Source: M3007 sp037445225 (GTDB taxonomy: Bacteria > Bacteroidota > Bacteroidia > Chitinophagales > Saprospiraceae). Taken from it: a DNA stretch of 64,000 nt. Positions within the stretch are counted from its first letter, which is position 1, and every line of letters starts with the position of its first letter. The notes below the pieces were generated by a model that did not search any database, was not told the origin of the DNA, and saw only the letters and a list, made by a program, of their open reading frames with translations. Below, one piece after another: positions 16,577 to 26,443 of this stretch. Made by a program: the position numbers and the translations under genes. The DNA is taken from positions 1 through 64,000 of the forward strand of contig JBBIKW010000005.1 in NCBI GenBank assembly GCA_037445225.1, in the 5' to 3' direction.

Positions 16577-17770
16577 CTATCGCGGAAAGGATATTTTTCC
16601 CATGCCTACCCAAGGTATGCCGCCCAAGTGCGCTTCGGTTGGAGCTCCGGCTACAGTTTCGTTGGCGAGCACTGCGAAGAGGACAGCCTCCTTGGCATCG
16701 GCTGAAATACCGAGCGTTTCCATAGGGCGGATGGCGATATCTTGGGGCAGTTGTTCGCGCAGGAGTTGGCAAAGCAGGGGGTTGTGGCTACCCCCGCCAC
16801 TGAGGTATACGGCAGCTCGAGCGGAGGTACGCGGCACGCGCAGGATAGCTTGAGCAATGGTGCGAGCCGACAGATGCGTCAGGGTAGCCATAAGGTCGTG
16901 CGGGTCAGGCCATTCTGCCCACTTTGCCGTATGCGCTACCCATTCTAAGTTAAACTCTTCCGGCCCGGTGGTGGCGGGAAAGGGCCTCTGAAAATAAGGA
17001 TACTGCAATAGGCGGAGCAGCGCATCCTCGAGCGGCTTTCCCAGCAGGGCCTTTTGAGCATCGAGGTCGCACGGGAGGTGAAAAAAGCGCTGGGCGGCAG
17101 CATCTAAGAGCGTGTTGCCGGGGCCGGTGTCGGTGGCAAACGCTTTGCTAGCATCGCCATCGCCGGGCAGAAAGGTGAAATTAGCAATACCTCCGATGTT
17201 GAGCAAATAGCGGTCTTCGCCGGCAGCCGAAAAGAGCAAGTAATCGCCGTAGAGGGCCAAAGGCGCGCCCTCTCCGCCAGCAGCTAGGTGTTTTTGGCGA
17301 AAATCGCTCAAGGTGATGATGCCGGTGCGGTAGGCTAAATGGTCGCCATCCCCTATCTGAAGCGTGGCGTTCGGATACTGAGATAATCTGTGGAGATGCT
17401 TTGGCGCGTGAAAGACGGTTTGCCCATGGCTGGCGATAAGGTCTACCTCTTCAGGCCGGACGTTCCATCGGCGCAGCGTGTCCAATAGGAGTGCAGCGTG
17501 TTTTTCGGCTACGACAACGTTGAGCAGTACCAGGTGTTGGAAGTCGATGTGTCGGCGGGCAAAGATAGCGCGAATTTCATCTCGAAAGGGGTCATCGAAC
17601 GGGGCTGTTTCGAAATGGAGCACGCGCACTCGCGTACCTGGGCCCGCACCCTCTATGTCGCACAAGGCCATATCTAAGCCATCCAAAGAGGTGCCGGCCA
17701 TCAGGCCTAAGATGGTGCGCCGAGGTTTTTGCGCCAATGCCGCCAGCTGGAGTACGTGCGTGCGCATCAC
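16577..17770 (-). CDS. anmK: anhydro-N-acetylmuramic acid kinase
   Basis: A 397-residue AnmK. It phosphorylates and opens 1,6-anhydro-MurNAc released during cell-wall turnover, giving MurNAc-6-phosphate. The ASKHA nucleotide-binding signature TILGLMAGTSLDGLDMAL is at the N-terminus. IASHGQTVFHAP, LNIGGIANFTFLP and FDTGPGN-like ATDTGPGNTLLD are conserved AnmK segments, and VYLSGGGSHNPLL lies near the end. The start overlaps the stop of the upstream membrane protein by four bases (ATGA), so the two are probably co-transcribed. Confidence 0.93.
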   Translation of the reverse strand: MMRTHVLQLAALAQKPRRTILGLMAGTSLDGLDMALCDIEGAGPGTRVRVLHFETAPFDDPFRDEIRAIFARRHIDFQHLVLLNVVVAEKHAALLLDTLRRWNVRPEEVDLIASHGQTVFHAPKHLHRLSQYPNATLQIGDGDHLAYRTGIITLSDFRQKHLAAGGEGAPLALYGDYLLFSAAGEDRYLLNIGGIANFTFLPGDGDASKAFATDTGPGNTLLDAAAQRFFHLPCDLDAQKALLGKPLEDALLRLLQYPYFQRPFPATTGPEEFNLEWVAHTAKWAEWPDPHDLMATLTHLSARTIAQAILRVPRTSARAAVYLSGGGSHNPLLCQLLREQLPQDIAIRPMETLGISADAKEAVLFAVLANETVAGAPTEAHLGGIPWVGMGKISFPR

Positions 17771-19986
17771 TGAAGTTGTTGGGCGGCTTCTCGAAATTGT
17801 TGGGCCGCTTGGGCGTTGCCTAGGGCTTCGTATAGCTGCGCGCCCAGTTCATAGGCCGGTCGGAAGGCGGGAGCGATCTGCAGCAGGTTATTCAAGTGCT
17901 TGAGTGCCTCCGCCGTATTGCCCTGCTGCTGGGCGATGACGGCCAAATAGTAGTATGGCATGGGGGCCCCCGGCTCGAGTTGGACGGCGCGCTGAAATTG
18001 CTGCTTTGCCTGCTCCACTTGGCCTCGATTGAGCCAATATAAGCCTAAGATATTGTTAGCCATCTCTTCGGCAGGGTTGATCGACAGGGCCTTTTCCGCT
18101 GCCGCCTTAGCCTCCTCTGCTTGTCCGTTGTTGAGGTACGCCTGCGCCAAGCTCGACCAGGCCAGCTCGTTGTCGGGCACCTGTTCGACCTCTCGGCGGA
18201 AACGCTCGATGGCACCGTTCCAATCCCGCAGCTTGAGAGCTGCCGTGCCTAAGGCGCAGTTGCGCGTCGTGTCTTTCAAGATGGCCAAAATAGGAGCGCC
18301 GTCCACCTCAATAACGTGCACAGCATTGTCGGGCGGCCACAGACCGCGTCGGAGTGCATACCCGTTGATAAAGCGGGTGGGATATAGGGCATAGTCCCAC
18401 GCGTCGTCGCAACGGCGCTCCCACTTGAGATATTTAAGCGATACTTTATCGCCGTATTTGGCCAAATATTTTTGCGCCGGATAGTACATGTTCGTGGCGA
18501 TGACGACGATGTCTTTCATGTCGGGCCGCAAGATGCCTTGCTTTTCCATCCACTCAATGCCTTGGCGGATACTAATGCCCCAGTAGTCGGTCTCGTAGCG
18601 GCCGTAAGCACCTTTAACCCCGCCAGCAATGGGGTTAAAATACAGGTAGGAGATGCGGGGATAACGCACTAAGAAAGCAGCGGCATCGGCCAGCAATAAG
18701 GCGAGAGCTGCGCCCACTACATATTGCCCGACGCGCTTACCCGAGAATAGGCGCCACAGGTCGCTCCAAAACAGCGCGGCAGCTACCGCTACAGGTGGAT
18801 AGGCAAACGTCAGGTGGCGCCAACCATCGTGCAAGGTAGCGTCTTTGTAAATGACATACGCCACGGGAAAAATCGCCGAAAACCACACTAAGGTCACCCA
18901 GAGCGGTTGATATCGGCGCAACAGTTGCGGCAAGAGGAGCAGGCTGCCGACGAAGCCCAACAAGACCGCTAACGGGATGGTCAGGGCTATCCATTTTACG
19001 GGGTAATGCCACGGCGTCAGGTTGGACTTGATGTTAGTGCCGTCGTACAGGACGCGAATGGCGATCTCCAGATCGGAAAACTTGGTCAAAGCCAGCCAAG
19101 GGTTGGTCAGCGGCGCCTGCAAAGCAAAGGGCCAAAACAGCAAGGCCAACGCATACCCCGCCGCCGCAGCTCCTACTACCGCGACGAGATAGGGCCGCAC
19201 AACAGCCCTATTGGTCAGAGCGCTCCTGCCGTGCTTTAGCAGCAGAAACAAGCCGGCAAAGAGAAACAAGTAGGCGAAGTTGAGCAATCCGCCGGCGCGA
19301 ACACTCAGCGAGATGCCTAAGCCTGCAACCAGCCCCACCCAATGCCGAGCAGAAGGGCGCGGCATCTGTTCCAACAGGGCCACCATGTGATAGAGGGTCA
19401 GCATGTAGCCGGCAGCAAAGGGGATGTCTTTAGGGTTCACCAAAGCATCGCCCATAAACCGCGGCGAACAAAACAGGAGCAGCAGCGCCACCAGGGCAGC
19501 CGGCCAACCGGCAATGCGCCGAGCCAACAGCGCCGCACAAACAATGGCTATCCAGCCCAACATCGCGCTAAACAGATGCCGCACGTGGTGATAGCCCATG
19601 TCCGACTCCTGGAAGCCCAATGCCTTGTTTACCACGCCAGTAGTAATTTCGAAAAAGCCGCCGTACAGATGCATATTTCCATCCGGCACGTAAAGCGCCG
19701 AGGTGTCGCGCCCTAGGGTGGCGTAATAGTTCAGCAACTTTTCGCAATAGGCGTTTTGGAACTTGTCGTCAGCGTTGATACCAGCTCCAAAGGATAAGGT
19801 GCCCAAGGCGACCAACCCTGCGGCAGCTATGCCCCAGAACCACCGGCGCCATTGGGCATCGCGAGGCGTATCGACAGGCGGGCGCTCCAGGAGATGGCGC
19901 GGCGCCGCAGGGGTAGACACTTTGGATGCGGAAGCGGTTCTCGGTCGGACGGGCTTAGAGGGCGATTGTTTTCGCGCTTTCGACAT
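17767..19986 (-). CDS. GT-C/GT39-like membrane protein with C-terminal TPRs
   Basis: A 739-residue protein. After a basic proline-rich cytoplasmic N-terminus there are about ten to twelve transmembrane segments from residue 50 to 440. The first periplasmic loop holds the acidic pair in FGAGINADDKFQ, at the position of the catalytic acidic residues of GT-C glycosyltransferases (GT39/ArnT-like). From about 565 onward are tandem tetratricopeptide repeats (ELAWSSLAQAYLNNGQAEEA; NNILGLYWLNRGQVEQAKQQ; PYYYLAVIAQQQGNTAEALK). A lipid-linked sugar transferase with a TPR protein-interaction tail is the best guess. Donor and acceptor are unknown. Co-directional with and overlapping anmK. Confidence 0.7.
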   Translation of the reverse strand: MSKARKQSPSKPVRPRTASASKVSTPAAPRHLLERPPVDTPRDAQWRRWFWGIAAAGLVALGTLSFGAGINADDKFQNAYCEKLLNYYATLGRDTSALYVPDGNMHLYGGFFEITTGVVNKALGFQESDMGYHHVRHLFSAMLGWIAIVCAALLARRIAGWPAALVALLLLFCSPRFMGDALVNPKDIPFAAGYMLTLYHMVALLEQMPRPSARHWVGLVAGLGISLSVRAGGLLNFAYLFLFAGLFLLLKHGRSALTNRAVVRPYLVAVVGAAAAGYALALLFWPFALQAPLTNPWLALTKFSDLEIAIRVLYDGTNIKSNLTPWHYPVKWIALTIPLAVLLGFVGSLLLLPQLLRRYQPLWVTLVWFSAIFPVAYVIYKDATLHDGWRHLTFAYPPVAVAAALFWSDLWRLFSGKRVGQYVVGAALALLLADAAAFLVRYPRISYLYFNPIAGGVKGAYGRYETDYWGISIRQGIEWMEKQGILRPDMKDIVVIATNMYYPAQKYLAKYGDKVSLKYLKWERRCDDAWDYALYPTRFINGYALRRGLWPPDNAVHVIEVDGAPILAILKDTTRNCALGTAALKLRDWNGAIERFRREVEQVPDNELAWSSLAQAYLNNGQAEEAKAAAEKALSINPAEEMANNILGLYWLNRGQVEQAKQQFQRAVQLEPGAPMPYYYLAVIAQQQGNTAEALKHLNNLLQIAPAFRPAYELGAQLYEALGNAQAAQQFREAAQQLQ

Positions 19987-20061
19987 ACGAGCAAGCTGTG
20001 CGGGATGGTCAAATGTCGGTGCAAGGTAATGACATTTGCCCGCATGCGCGTTATCTGAGCC

Positions 20062-20283
20062 TTAAAGCCCCTCGCTGCGGGCCCACCACCATACCAACAC
20101 CGCCGCTAACAGCAACAACAGCAACAGCAATACTGCCGTCTCCGCCGATAGGAATGGAATAGGTCGACGCTGTCGGCGCCGACGCCGACGCGCCAGTTGA
20201 ACTTCTAAGCGCTTCCATACCCGCTCCGGAGGCGCCTCATGGAGCTGTTGCTCCTGCTTTTGAAAAAACTCAAACAAATCCAT
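20062..20283 (-). CDS. small single-pass membrane protein after ECF sigma gene
   Basis: A 73-residue protein, three bases downstream of the sigma factor gene. It has an N-terminal amphipathic part (MDLFEFFQKQEQQLHEAPPE), a very basic stretch (RRRRRRQRR) and one transmembrane helix of leucines near the C-terminus. Genes in this position often encode anti-sigma or sigma-modulating membrane proteins. The size and layout fit a minimal anti-sigma protein, but no known domain is recognisable, so that role is inference from position. Confidence 0.6.
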   Translation of the reverse strand: MDLFEFFQKQEQQLHEAPPERVWKRLEVQLARRRRRRQRRPIPFLSAETAVLLLLLLLLAAVLVWWWARSEGL

Positions 20284-20286
20284 CGC

Positions 20287-20823
20287 TTATTCCCGATAAA
20301 CGCCTTTCGCTTTCAACAACTGCTGCAATTTAGCCCGCGCCAACAGCAGCTGCGACTTGCTGGTGTTGATGCTGATGCTGAGCATCTCGGCGATTTCGTG
20401 GTGCTTATACCCCTCCAATACGTACAGGTTGAACACCGTCCGATAGCCGGGCGGCAGCTGGGTGAGGAGGTCTAAGATTTCTTGGGCCGACATTTCCGCC
20501 TCAATGGAAAAGTCGTCGACAGCCTCTGCCGGTGGCGCGGCATCGCCGGGAAAGACCAGCAGCTTCGTCTTGCGCAGCAGCATGAGCGCTTCGTTGACCA
20601 CGATGCGCCGCATCCACCCTTCGAAGCTGCCGCTCCCCTGATAGGTCTCTATCTGGGTGAAAATTTTGTAAAAGCCGCTCAGCAGGGCCTCCTCGGCGTC
20701 CTCGCGCGAGCTCAGGTAGCGCCGGCAGACGCTAAAGAGCATCGGCGCATAGCGGTCGTAGAGCCACCGCTGAGCCCTCGGGTCTTCGGCCTTGAGCCGT
20801 TCTAAGAGCGTGTGCGCGTCCAT
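20287..20823 (-). CDS. ECF-type RNA polymerase sigma factor
   Basis: A 178-residue sigma-70 family factor. Region 2 is seen in AQRWLYDRYAPMLFSVCRRY followed by EDAEEALLSGFYKIFTQIETYQG and SFEGWMRRIVVNEAL. Region 4 is seen in LPPGYRTVFNLYVLEGYKHHEIAEML and NTSKSQLLLARAKLQQLL. I chose the ATG at 20823 (MDAHTLLERLKAEDPRAQ), preceded by an A-rich ribosome site. Longer in-frame starts add a non-sigma N-terminus. It is followed at once by a small membrane protein that may control it. Target promoters are not known. Confidence 0.9.
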   Translation of the reverse strand: MDAHTLLERLKAEDPRAQRWLYDRYAPMLFSVCRRYLSSREDAEEALLSGFYKIFTQIETYQGSGSFEGWMRRIVVNEALMLLRKTKLLVFPGDAAPPAEAVDDFSIEAEMSAQEILDLLTQLPPGYRTVFNLYVLEGYKHHEIAEMLSISINTSKSQLLLARAKLQQLLKAKGVYRE

Positions 20824-21016
20824 CTTTTTGCTAAGATACAGTAAAAATAAATAGCGTTGGGAAGCGATACGGCTGTTGAGGTGCGCGTTTGGGAGAGGGC
20901 CACTACCTTCGCACCCCGTTACAGAGATAAACGCGGCAGACAGGGCGCTCATGCTGGCTGCGAGCCCTTTCTGTAGGAGTTTATTCTTTCAAAAGTTTAA
21001 AAAAGGTTTCCGCGCT

Positions 21017-22252
21017 GTGGAATTAGTAGACGGTAAATACCGGTTGGCCGGCGGCATAGACCCCTTAGAGTTGTGCCGGCAGTACGGCACGCCGCTGTAT
21101 GTGTACGACGCCGGCGTGATGGAGCGCCAATATCGGCGCCTCACTTCGGCCTTTTCCTATCCGCATGTGCGCATCCATTACGCTTGTAAGGCGCTGACCA
21201 ACGTATCCGTCATGCGCCTGTTTCAGCGCTTAGGCGCTGGGCTGGATTGCGTGTCCATTCAAGAAGTGCATTTAGGACTTAGGGCCGGCTTTTCCCCTCA
21301 GGACATCCTGTATACGCCCAACTTTGCCGCTTTGGAGGAGTACGAGGAGGCTGCCCGCTTGGGTGTTCGCATCAACATCGACGCCATACCGATGTTGGAA
21401 AACTGGGGACTGCACCACACCGACATTCCCATATGCATTCGCATCAACCCTCACCTGATGGCCGGCGGCAACCAAAAAATTAGCGTAGGGCACATCGACT
21501 CTAAGTTTGGCATCAGCATCCACCAGCTGCCTCACGTGTTGCGCGTCGTAGAGAGCCAAGGGCTGCGCGTAGAGGGACTGCATATGCATACTGGATCCGA
21601 CATCTTGGATGTGGATGTGTTTTTGCGCGGGGCTGAGATCTTGTTAGATGCTGCCCAAAAATTTCCCGACCTGCAGTTCATTGATTTGGGCAGCGGCTTT
21701 AAGGTGCCGTACAAACCCGACGACATCGAGACCGACGTAGAGGAGCTGGGCGAAAGACTCAGCCAGCGCTTTGCCGCCTTTTGCCAAGACTACGGACGCG
21801 ACCTCACGCTCATGTTCGAGCCTGGAAAGTTTTTGGTCAGCGAGGCCGGCTATTTGTTTGCGCGTTGCACCTTAGTCAAGCAGACCACTTCTACTGTCTT
21901 CGTGGGGGTGGATACCGGCTTCAACCACCTCATCCGGCCGATGTTTTACGGCGCGTATCACCGCATCGTCAACGTGACGGAGCCTCACTTCAAACCGCGC
22001 ATCTACACGGTGGTGGGCAACATTTGTGAGACGGACACCTTCGCTGCCGACCGCCGCATCCCAGAGGTGGTGGAGGGCGACATTTTGTGCTTTTTCAACG
22101 CCGGTGCTTACGGCTGGATGATGGCCTCCAACTACAACTCGCGGCCGCGCCCCGCTGAAGTGCTCCTCTACGGCGGAAAGGCCCATCTCATTCGCCGCCG
22201 AGAGACCTTAGAAGACCTGCTGGCCACCCAGATACCGCTAGAGGATTGGTAA
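21017..22252 (+). CDS. lysA: diaminopimelate decarboxylase
   Basis: A PLP enzyme of about 411 residues that converts meso-diaminopimelate to lysine. The PLP lysine lies in IHYACKALTNVSVMRL. HMHTGSDI, FIDLGSGFKV, the phosphate-binding EPGKFLVSEAG and the dimer-partner cysteine in GNICETDTFA are conserved DAPDC/LysA features. The frame is open upstream to 20876. I prefer the GTG at 21017 because GKYRLAGGIDPLELCRQYGTPLY aligns with normal LysA starts and an AAAAAAGG ribosome site lies about 10 bases before it; an ATG at 20951 is an alternative. No lysine riboswitch was recognised. Confidence 0.9.
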   Translation: MELVDGKYRLAGGIDPLELCRQYGTPLYVYDAGVMERQYRRLTSAFSYPHVRIHYACKALTNVSVMRLFQRLGAGLDCVSIQEVHLGLRAGFSPQDILYTPNFAALEEYEEAARLGVRINIDAIPMLENWGLHHTDIPICIRINPHLMAGGNQKISVGHIDSKFGISIHQLPHVLRVVESQGLRVEGLHMHTGSDILDVDVFLRGAEILLDAAQKFPDLQFIDLGSGFKVPYKPDDIETDVEELGERLSQRFAAFCQDYGRDLTLMFEPGKFLVSEAGYLFARCTLVKQTTSTVFVGVDTGFNHLIRPMFYGAYHRIVNVTEPHFKPRIYTVVGNICETDTFAADRRIPEVVEGDILCFFNAGAYGWMMASNYNSRPRPAEVLLYGGKAHLIRRRETLEDLLATQIPLEDW

Positions 22253-22265
22253 CCAACTCGCCCCT

Positions 22266-23372
22266 CTATACGTTGAACCGGAAATGCATGATGTCTCCAT
22301 CTTGCACCACGTACTCCTTGCCTTCTATGGACATTTTGCCCGCTTCCTTCACCTTCGCCTCCGAGCCGTAGTGGATAAAATCGGCGTACTTGATGACTTC
22401 TGCACGGATGAAGCCCCGTTCAAAGTCCGAGTGGATGACGCCGGCCGCTTCGGGGGCCTTCGCCCCGCGGCGCACCGTCCAAGCGCGTACCTCCTTTTCG
22501 CCGGCAGTAAAGTAGGTGATAAGGTCGAGCAGGGCGTAGCAATGGCGGATGAGGGCGTTTCGGCCGGGCTCGCGCAGGCCCATCATCTCTAGAAAGGCGG
22601 CTTGTTCTTCGGGCGAGTCCATCTCGGCGATCTGCGCTTCGATATGGGCACAGATGAGGAGCACCTGAGCGTTTTCGGCCGCCACGGCAGCGCGCAAAGC
22701 CTCGGTGTGCGCGTTACCCGAGGCGATAGATGCCTCGTCGACGTTGCACACATAGAGGACGGGCTTTGCGGTAAGGAGGGAGAGCTCCTTCGCCAGCAGC
22801 CGACGCGCATCTTCGTCCAATTGGCCCAGCAGGGCGCGGACCGGCCGGCCGCTCTCCAAGTGCGCCTTGGCAGCTTGCAGGATTTCCAAGTTGCGCAGCT
22901 CCTCCTTATCGCCCGCTTTGGCAGCACGGCTGACGCGCTCCAAGCGCCGCTCCACCGTTTCCAAATCCTTGAGGCCCAGCTCCAAATCGATAACCTCTTT
23001 GTCGCGCACCGGATCGACGCTGCCGTCCACATGCACGATGTTCTCGTCGTCGAAACAGCGCACCACGTGCACAATGGCGTCCACTTCGCGGATGTTCGCC
23101 AAGAACTGGTTGCCCAAGCCCTCGCCTTTACTCGCCCCCTTGATAAGTCCGGCGATGTCCACGATTTCCACAGTGGTGGGCACCACCCGCTGTGGTTGTA
23201 CTAATGCCGCCAACCGGTCGAGCCGCTCATCGGGCACCGCAATGACGCCTACGTTCGGATCCTTTGTGGCAAAGGGATAATTCGCCGCCAGCGCCTTTCC
23301 GCTGGTCAACGCATTGAAAAGCGTGGATTTGCCGACGTTGGGCAAACCGACAATGCCGCACTGGAGAGCCAT
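22266..23372 (-). CDS. ychF: YchF/OLA1 ribosome-associated ATPase
   Basis: A 368-residue Obg-family P-loop protein. G1 is GLPNVGKST, G3 is DIAGLIKGASKGEGLGNQFL. The base-specificity motif reads NVDE (in VCNVDEAS), the NxxE form that makes YchF prefer ATP. A coiled coil is in the middle and a TGS domain at the C-terminus (FTAGEKEVRAWTVRRGAKAP; YVVQDGDIMHFRFNV). The protein binds ribosomes and is linked to stress responses. Convergent with lysA, with only 13 bases between the stops. Confidence 0.95.
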   Translation of the reverse strand: MALQCGIVGLPNVGKSTLFNALTSGKALAANYPFATKDPNVGVIAVPDERLDRLAALVQPQRVVPTTVEIVDIAGLIKGASKGEGLGNQFLANIREVDAIVHVVRCFDDENIVHVDGSVDPVRDKEVIDLELGLKDLETVERRLERVSRAAKAGDKEELRNLEILQAAKAHLESGRPVRALLGQLDEDARRLLAKELSLLTAKPVLYVCNVDEASIASGNAHTEALRAAVAAENAQVLLICAHIEAQIAEMDSPEEQAAFLEMMGLREPGRNALIRHCYALLDLITYFTAGEKEVRAWTVRRGAKAPEAAGVIHSDFERGFIRAEVIKYADFIHYGSEAKVKEAGKMSIEGKEYVVQDGDIMHFRFNV

Positions 23373-23545
23373 GTCTGTATTGTTGGGTTAAGCTGCGCCC
23401 TTAGCGCACCAAAAAAACGGGCGCAAAGTTAGGGCTCCCGCACACAGAACAAATGCGCCGGCTAAAAAAGCACACCACGAAACCTATACCTAGGGCTTCA
23501 CAGCGCTATTCTCGGTCATCACCTTTTGGGACACCAACCAAGGTC

Positions 23546-26443
23546 TTATCTCTCTTTTACAAATTTGATCCCTTGTCTTCCACTGCCGGATGCCTCGATT
23601 AACTCGACAAAATAAACCCCGGCCGGTAGATGGCCGATGCTTATCCGAAGCGGGGCTCTGTCGAATTTTTCGATACCTACCGTTTGCCCGTTCACATTAT
23701 GTATGCGGACAAAGCCATTTTCAATATCCGTTACCACGGTTACAAATTCTTGGGCTGGATTAGGATAAATCCGCAGCCGTTCCGTCTTTATTGCGGCACT
23801 TGTTGTGTTGATTGTCTGACATGATGTGTCGGGTAGCCATTCCAACACGACAGAGGAATACGGCGCGAGCGTCCATGAACCTCTCACCAAATTTCCGTAA
23901 AGATCTCTGTAACAATTTTGGGGGAGCGATATAGAAACCGGACTGGCACCGCAATTGGTAAACAGCGGAAACTTTTCGGCAGGTTCAAGACAAATAGCTT
24001 CTATGGGAAACAGGTCTACATGGTCCAAATAGAAGATGTAGTCGCTATCGAAGCATCCGCTTAAGTGTAATTTTCCCTTCAGCGCTAATGCCGCTGGCTT
24101 GAAAACATAATAAAAGCGCTGGACCACTCCTCCCTTTATATCCACCTCGACCCCGCCAAAAACGATATCAGAATCCGCATCACCAGTGATGGAAAGGGAA
24201 AGCGTCTTTGGTACCGTTGAAAAAATATCAAACGAGACTGCGTAATAGGATGTGGGAGAGAGGTTTACAATTTCCGTATTGTTCTGAGAGTCGTAGAGCC
24301 TGCAGCTGACGGCGCTAGAGATACAGTTCGTTGAAATGATGTGGTCAAAGTAGGCTTTGAGCGCATAACTACCCATTGCAACGACTGTATCCCTGGTGAT
24401 TTCCATATTAGATGGAAAGCCACTCCACCCCGCGATGTTATTTTTACTGAAGTCGGGGTTTCTAACCAAATTCCCAGGTGCAAGCGTGTCGATAATAGTA
24501 CAATGGGCGTAGAGGGGCTCGTAAAAAATCCCGTTGCTGTCCTTGCCGAAGGCGCGCCATGCGTCTATGTCCATAGGTTTATCCAGGAACTGCCCGCCAC
24601 CTAAGGTGGTTGCCCGCCTCACATAGAAGGGGAAACGATTCCTAAGGGTTATGTAGAAATTGAAGTCGGCCCAGCAGAAATCGAACGTAGCATTGTTGGG
24701 ATTGCTGTTATAGAAGCCCAACTGCCGGTGAAAACTTTCGGAGAAAAACACATTGTTGTATATGTGGTATTTTCTATAGGTTTGAATATAGCTGTACAGG
24801 TCAAGGGTTCCGATGTTAAGGGAAGTTTCGCCACAGCGATAGAAGATGTTGTTTCGAACGAGCGCACGGGCAATGCCGGTGCTGGCTAAGCCCGACAAGC
24901 CGTTGACAATGGTATTGTTCTCGATCACCAGCGAGTCCGGAACAAAGTTGGGATTCACCAACCACGACGAACTGGTGCGGTGGTCGATATAAATAGAAGA
25001 GGCGGAGCCCATCGGAGCTACTCCGTCGTGGTTGCTAATGATGTTGCTGATGATGTTGTTTCGTATCTCCACCTGCTTCCATCCGTTGGGCGGGCTGTTC
25101 TTGGTTTGCAAGGTGTAATCGTAGTAGCGGTAGATGGCCCCGCAGTCGCTGTAGAGAATACAGCAGCTGTCTATGCAGTTGTTTTCTACAATGCCGTTAT
25201 TGCTCACGCGGATGCCGTAATGCCCGCAGACGGCAATGCTGTTGCCCCGCACCACCGAATTGTGACCGACGGTGTTGATGCCAACCCCCGACTCATTGAA
25301 CGTACCACACGGGAAATTGAGCCATTCCGCAGCGTTGACGATGGTACAGATGTTTCTCAAGATATTGTTCTCGACTACTGAAGCCGTGGTATTTTCTAAC
25401 TTTACACCTGCCTTGTAAATATCTTCGAGCAAATTGTTGCTAAAGTTTATTTCGCTGCTTGTGCGCGGCGTGCAGTGCCCTTCGCTGTTTCGCAATTGGC
25501 GATTGGTGATGGCAAAAGGCATATGGTAAAACGCGCAATGGCGCACCGAAACTCGCTCACCGTTGTCAAAAAGCAAAACGCCTGCTATGGCTTGATAGCG
25601 AAAAACAATGTTACTCACGGTAATCGCGCGTTTGCCACTCGATGTGGTTTGTATGCCAAAATCATATACCGAAGCTTCCACATGGCTCGGCATGGCGTGG
25701 TGGTATGCCCACAGATACAATTCGCTGTTTGCCGTGTCCATGAAAAACTCACCCGGACCATCCAAGAAGTGAAGCTTATTGGAGAGAATGTACCCCCAAC
25801 CCTGTTTAAAAACGCCGCCTTGAAAACTGACCGGCTCGCTAAGCATAATGGTTCCGGTCGTTGCATCGAATGCCGTAACCGAGCGAGTAGTTACCGTCCA
25901 ATTGTCTTGCCGCAAAGAAATGTACGTATCCTTGAGGTCATGGGGATAGCCGATGAGTGAATTATCGCGAATCCATGAGGAAGAAATATTTGACGCTTGA
26001 GTTATAAGGTGGTACTGATTGTTGCCGGGCGAACGCGCTAGCATATGCAGCTGGCCGTCGACGAAAATAAAAGAGGGACGCCCAGTGTACGGTGTTTTGT
26101 AGATACTGCCTGAGTGCTGGGTCCATTGGCTGGCAATAGTTTGGCTACCCCATATCTCCGGCTTGGAACCAGCGCCGTAAGAAGCCACAACTATGCTGTC
26201 GCTGTTCAGTGTCAACGTCCCCCTGAACACGTCGCCTGCCCTTAACAAAATGGAGTCCCCGGGCTTGTATCCGTTAAAGTTACTGGCATACGCCAATGTG
26301 CGCCATGCGGCTGTAGGACTGGTGCCGGCATGAGCATCATCGCCGCTGTTGCTGAGGTAATACGCGGTTTGAGTGCTTGCTGCACTTATGCAAAAAATAC
26401 CCCAAAGGCTCCCTGAAAAAAAGAGGTACCCTATTCTTTTCAT
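23546..26443 (-). CDS. T9SS-exported right-handed beta-helix protein
   Basis: A protein of 965 residues starting MKRIGYLFFSGSLWGIFCIS (signal peptide); the ATG at 26443 was chosen over one seven codons upstream. YYLSNSGDDAHAGTSPTAAWRTLAYA is the usual opening of pectate-lyase-like parallel beta-helix proteins. Asn-rich rungs follow between about 280 and 560 (VVENNILRNI; VIENNTIVNGLSGL; LVRNNIFYRCG). A carbohydrate-binding-like beta-sandwich comes next, and the C-terminus ends with a type A type IX secretion sorting domain (LRIYPNPAQEFVTV; GVYFVELIEASG). Likely an exported or surface-bound polysaccharide-binding or -cleaving protein. No catalytic residue can be assigned. Confidence 0.88.
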   Translation of the reverse strand: MKRIGYLFFSGSLWGIFCISAASTQTAYYLSNSGDDAHAGTSPTAAWRTLAYASNFNGYKPGDSILLRAGDVFRGTLTLNSDSIVVASYGAGSKPEIWGSQTIASQWTQHSGSIYKTPYTGRPSFIFVDGQLHMLARSPGNNQYHLITQASNISSSWIRDNSLIGYPHDLKDTYISLRQDNWTVTTRSVTAFDATTGTIMLSEPVSFQGGVFKQGWGYILSNKLHFLDGPGEFFMDTANSELYLWAYHHAMPSHVEASVYDFGIQTTSSGKRAITVSNIVFRYQAIAGVLLFDNGERVSVRHCAFYHMPFAITNRQLRNSEGHCTPRTSSEINFSNNLLEDIYKAGVKLENTTASVVENNILRNICTIVNAAEWLNFPCGTFNESGVGINTVGHNSVVRGNSIAVCGHYGIRVSNNGIVENNCIDSCCILYSDCGAIYRYYDYTLQTKNSPPNGWKQVEIRNNIISNIISNHDGVAPMGSASSIYIDHRTSSSWLVNPNFVPDSLVIENNTIVNGLSGLASTGIARALVRNNIFYRCGETSLNIGTLDLYSYIQTYRKYHIYNNVFFSESFHRQLGFYNSNPNNATFDFCWADFNFYITLRNRFPFYVRRATTLGGGQFLDKPMDIDAWRAFGKDSNGIFYEPLYAHCTIIDTLAPGNLVRNPDFSKNNIAGWSGFPSNMEITRDTVVAMGSYALKAYFDHIISTNCISSAVSCRLYDSQNNTEIVNLSPTSYYAVSFDIFSTVPKTLSLSITGDADSDIVFGGVEVDIKGGVVQRFYYVFKPAALALKGKLHLSGCFDSDYIFYLDHVDLFPIEAICLEPAEKFPLFTNCGASPVSISLPQNCYRDLYGNLVRGSWTLAPYSSVVLEWLPDTSCQTINTTSAAIKTERLRIYPNPAQEFVTVVTDIENGFVRIHNVNGQTVGIEKFDRAPLRISIGHLPAGVYFVELIEASGSGRQGIKFVKER

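Noticed and set aside
20876..21016. N-terminal extension of LysA
   Set aside because: It has no LysA similarity, overlaps the sigma factor promoter region, and a GTG with a good ribosome site follows.
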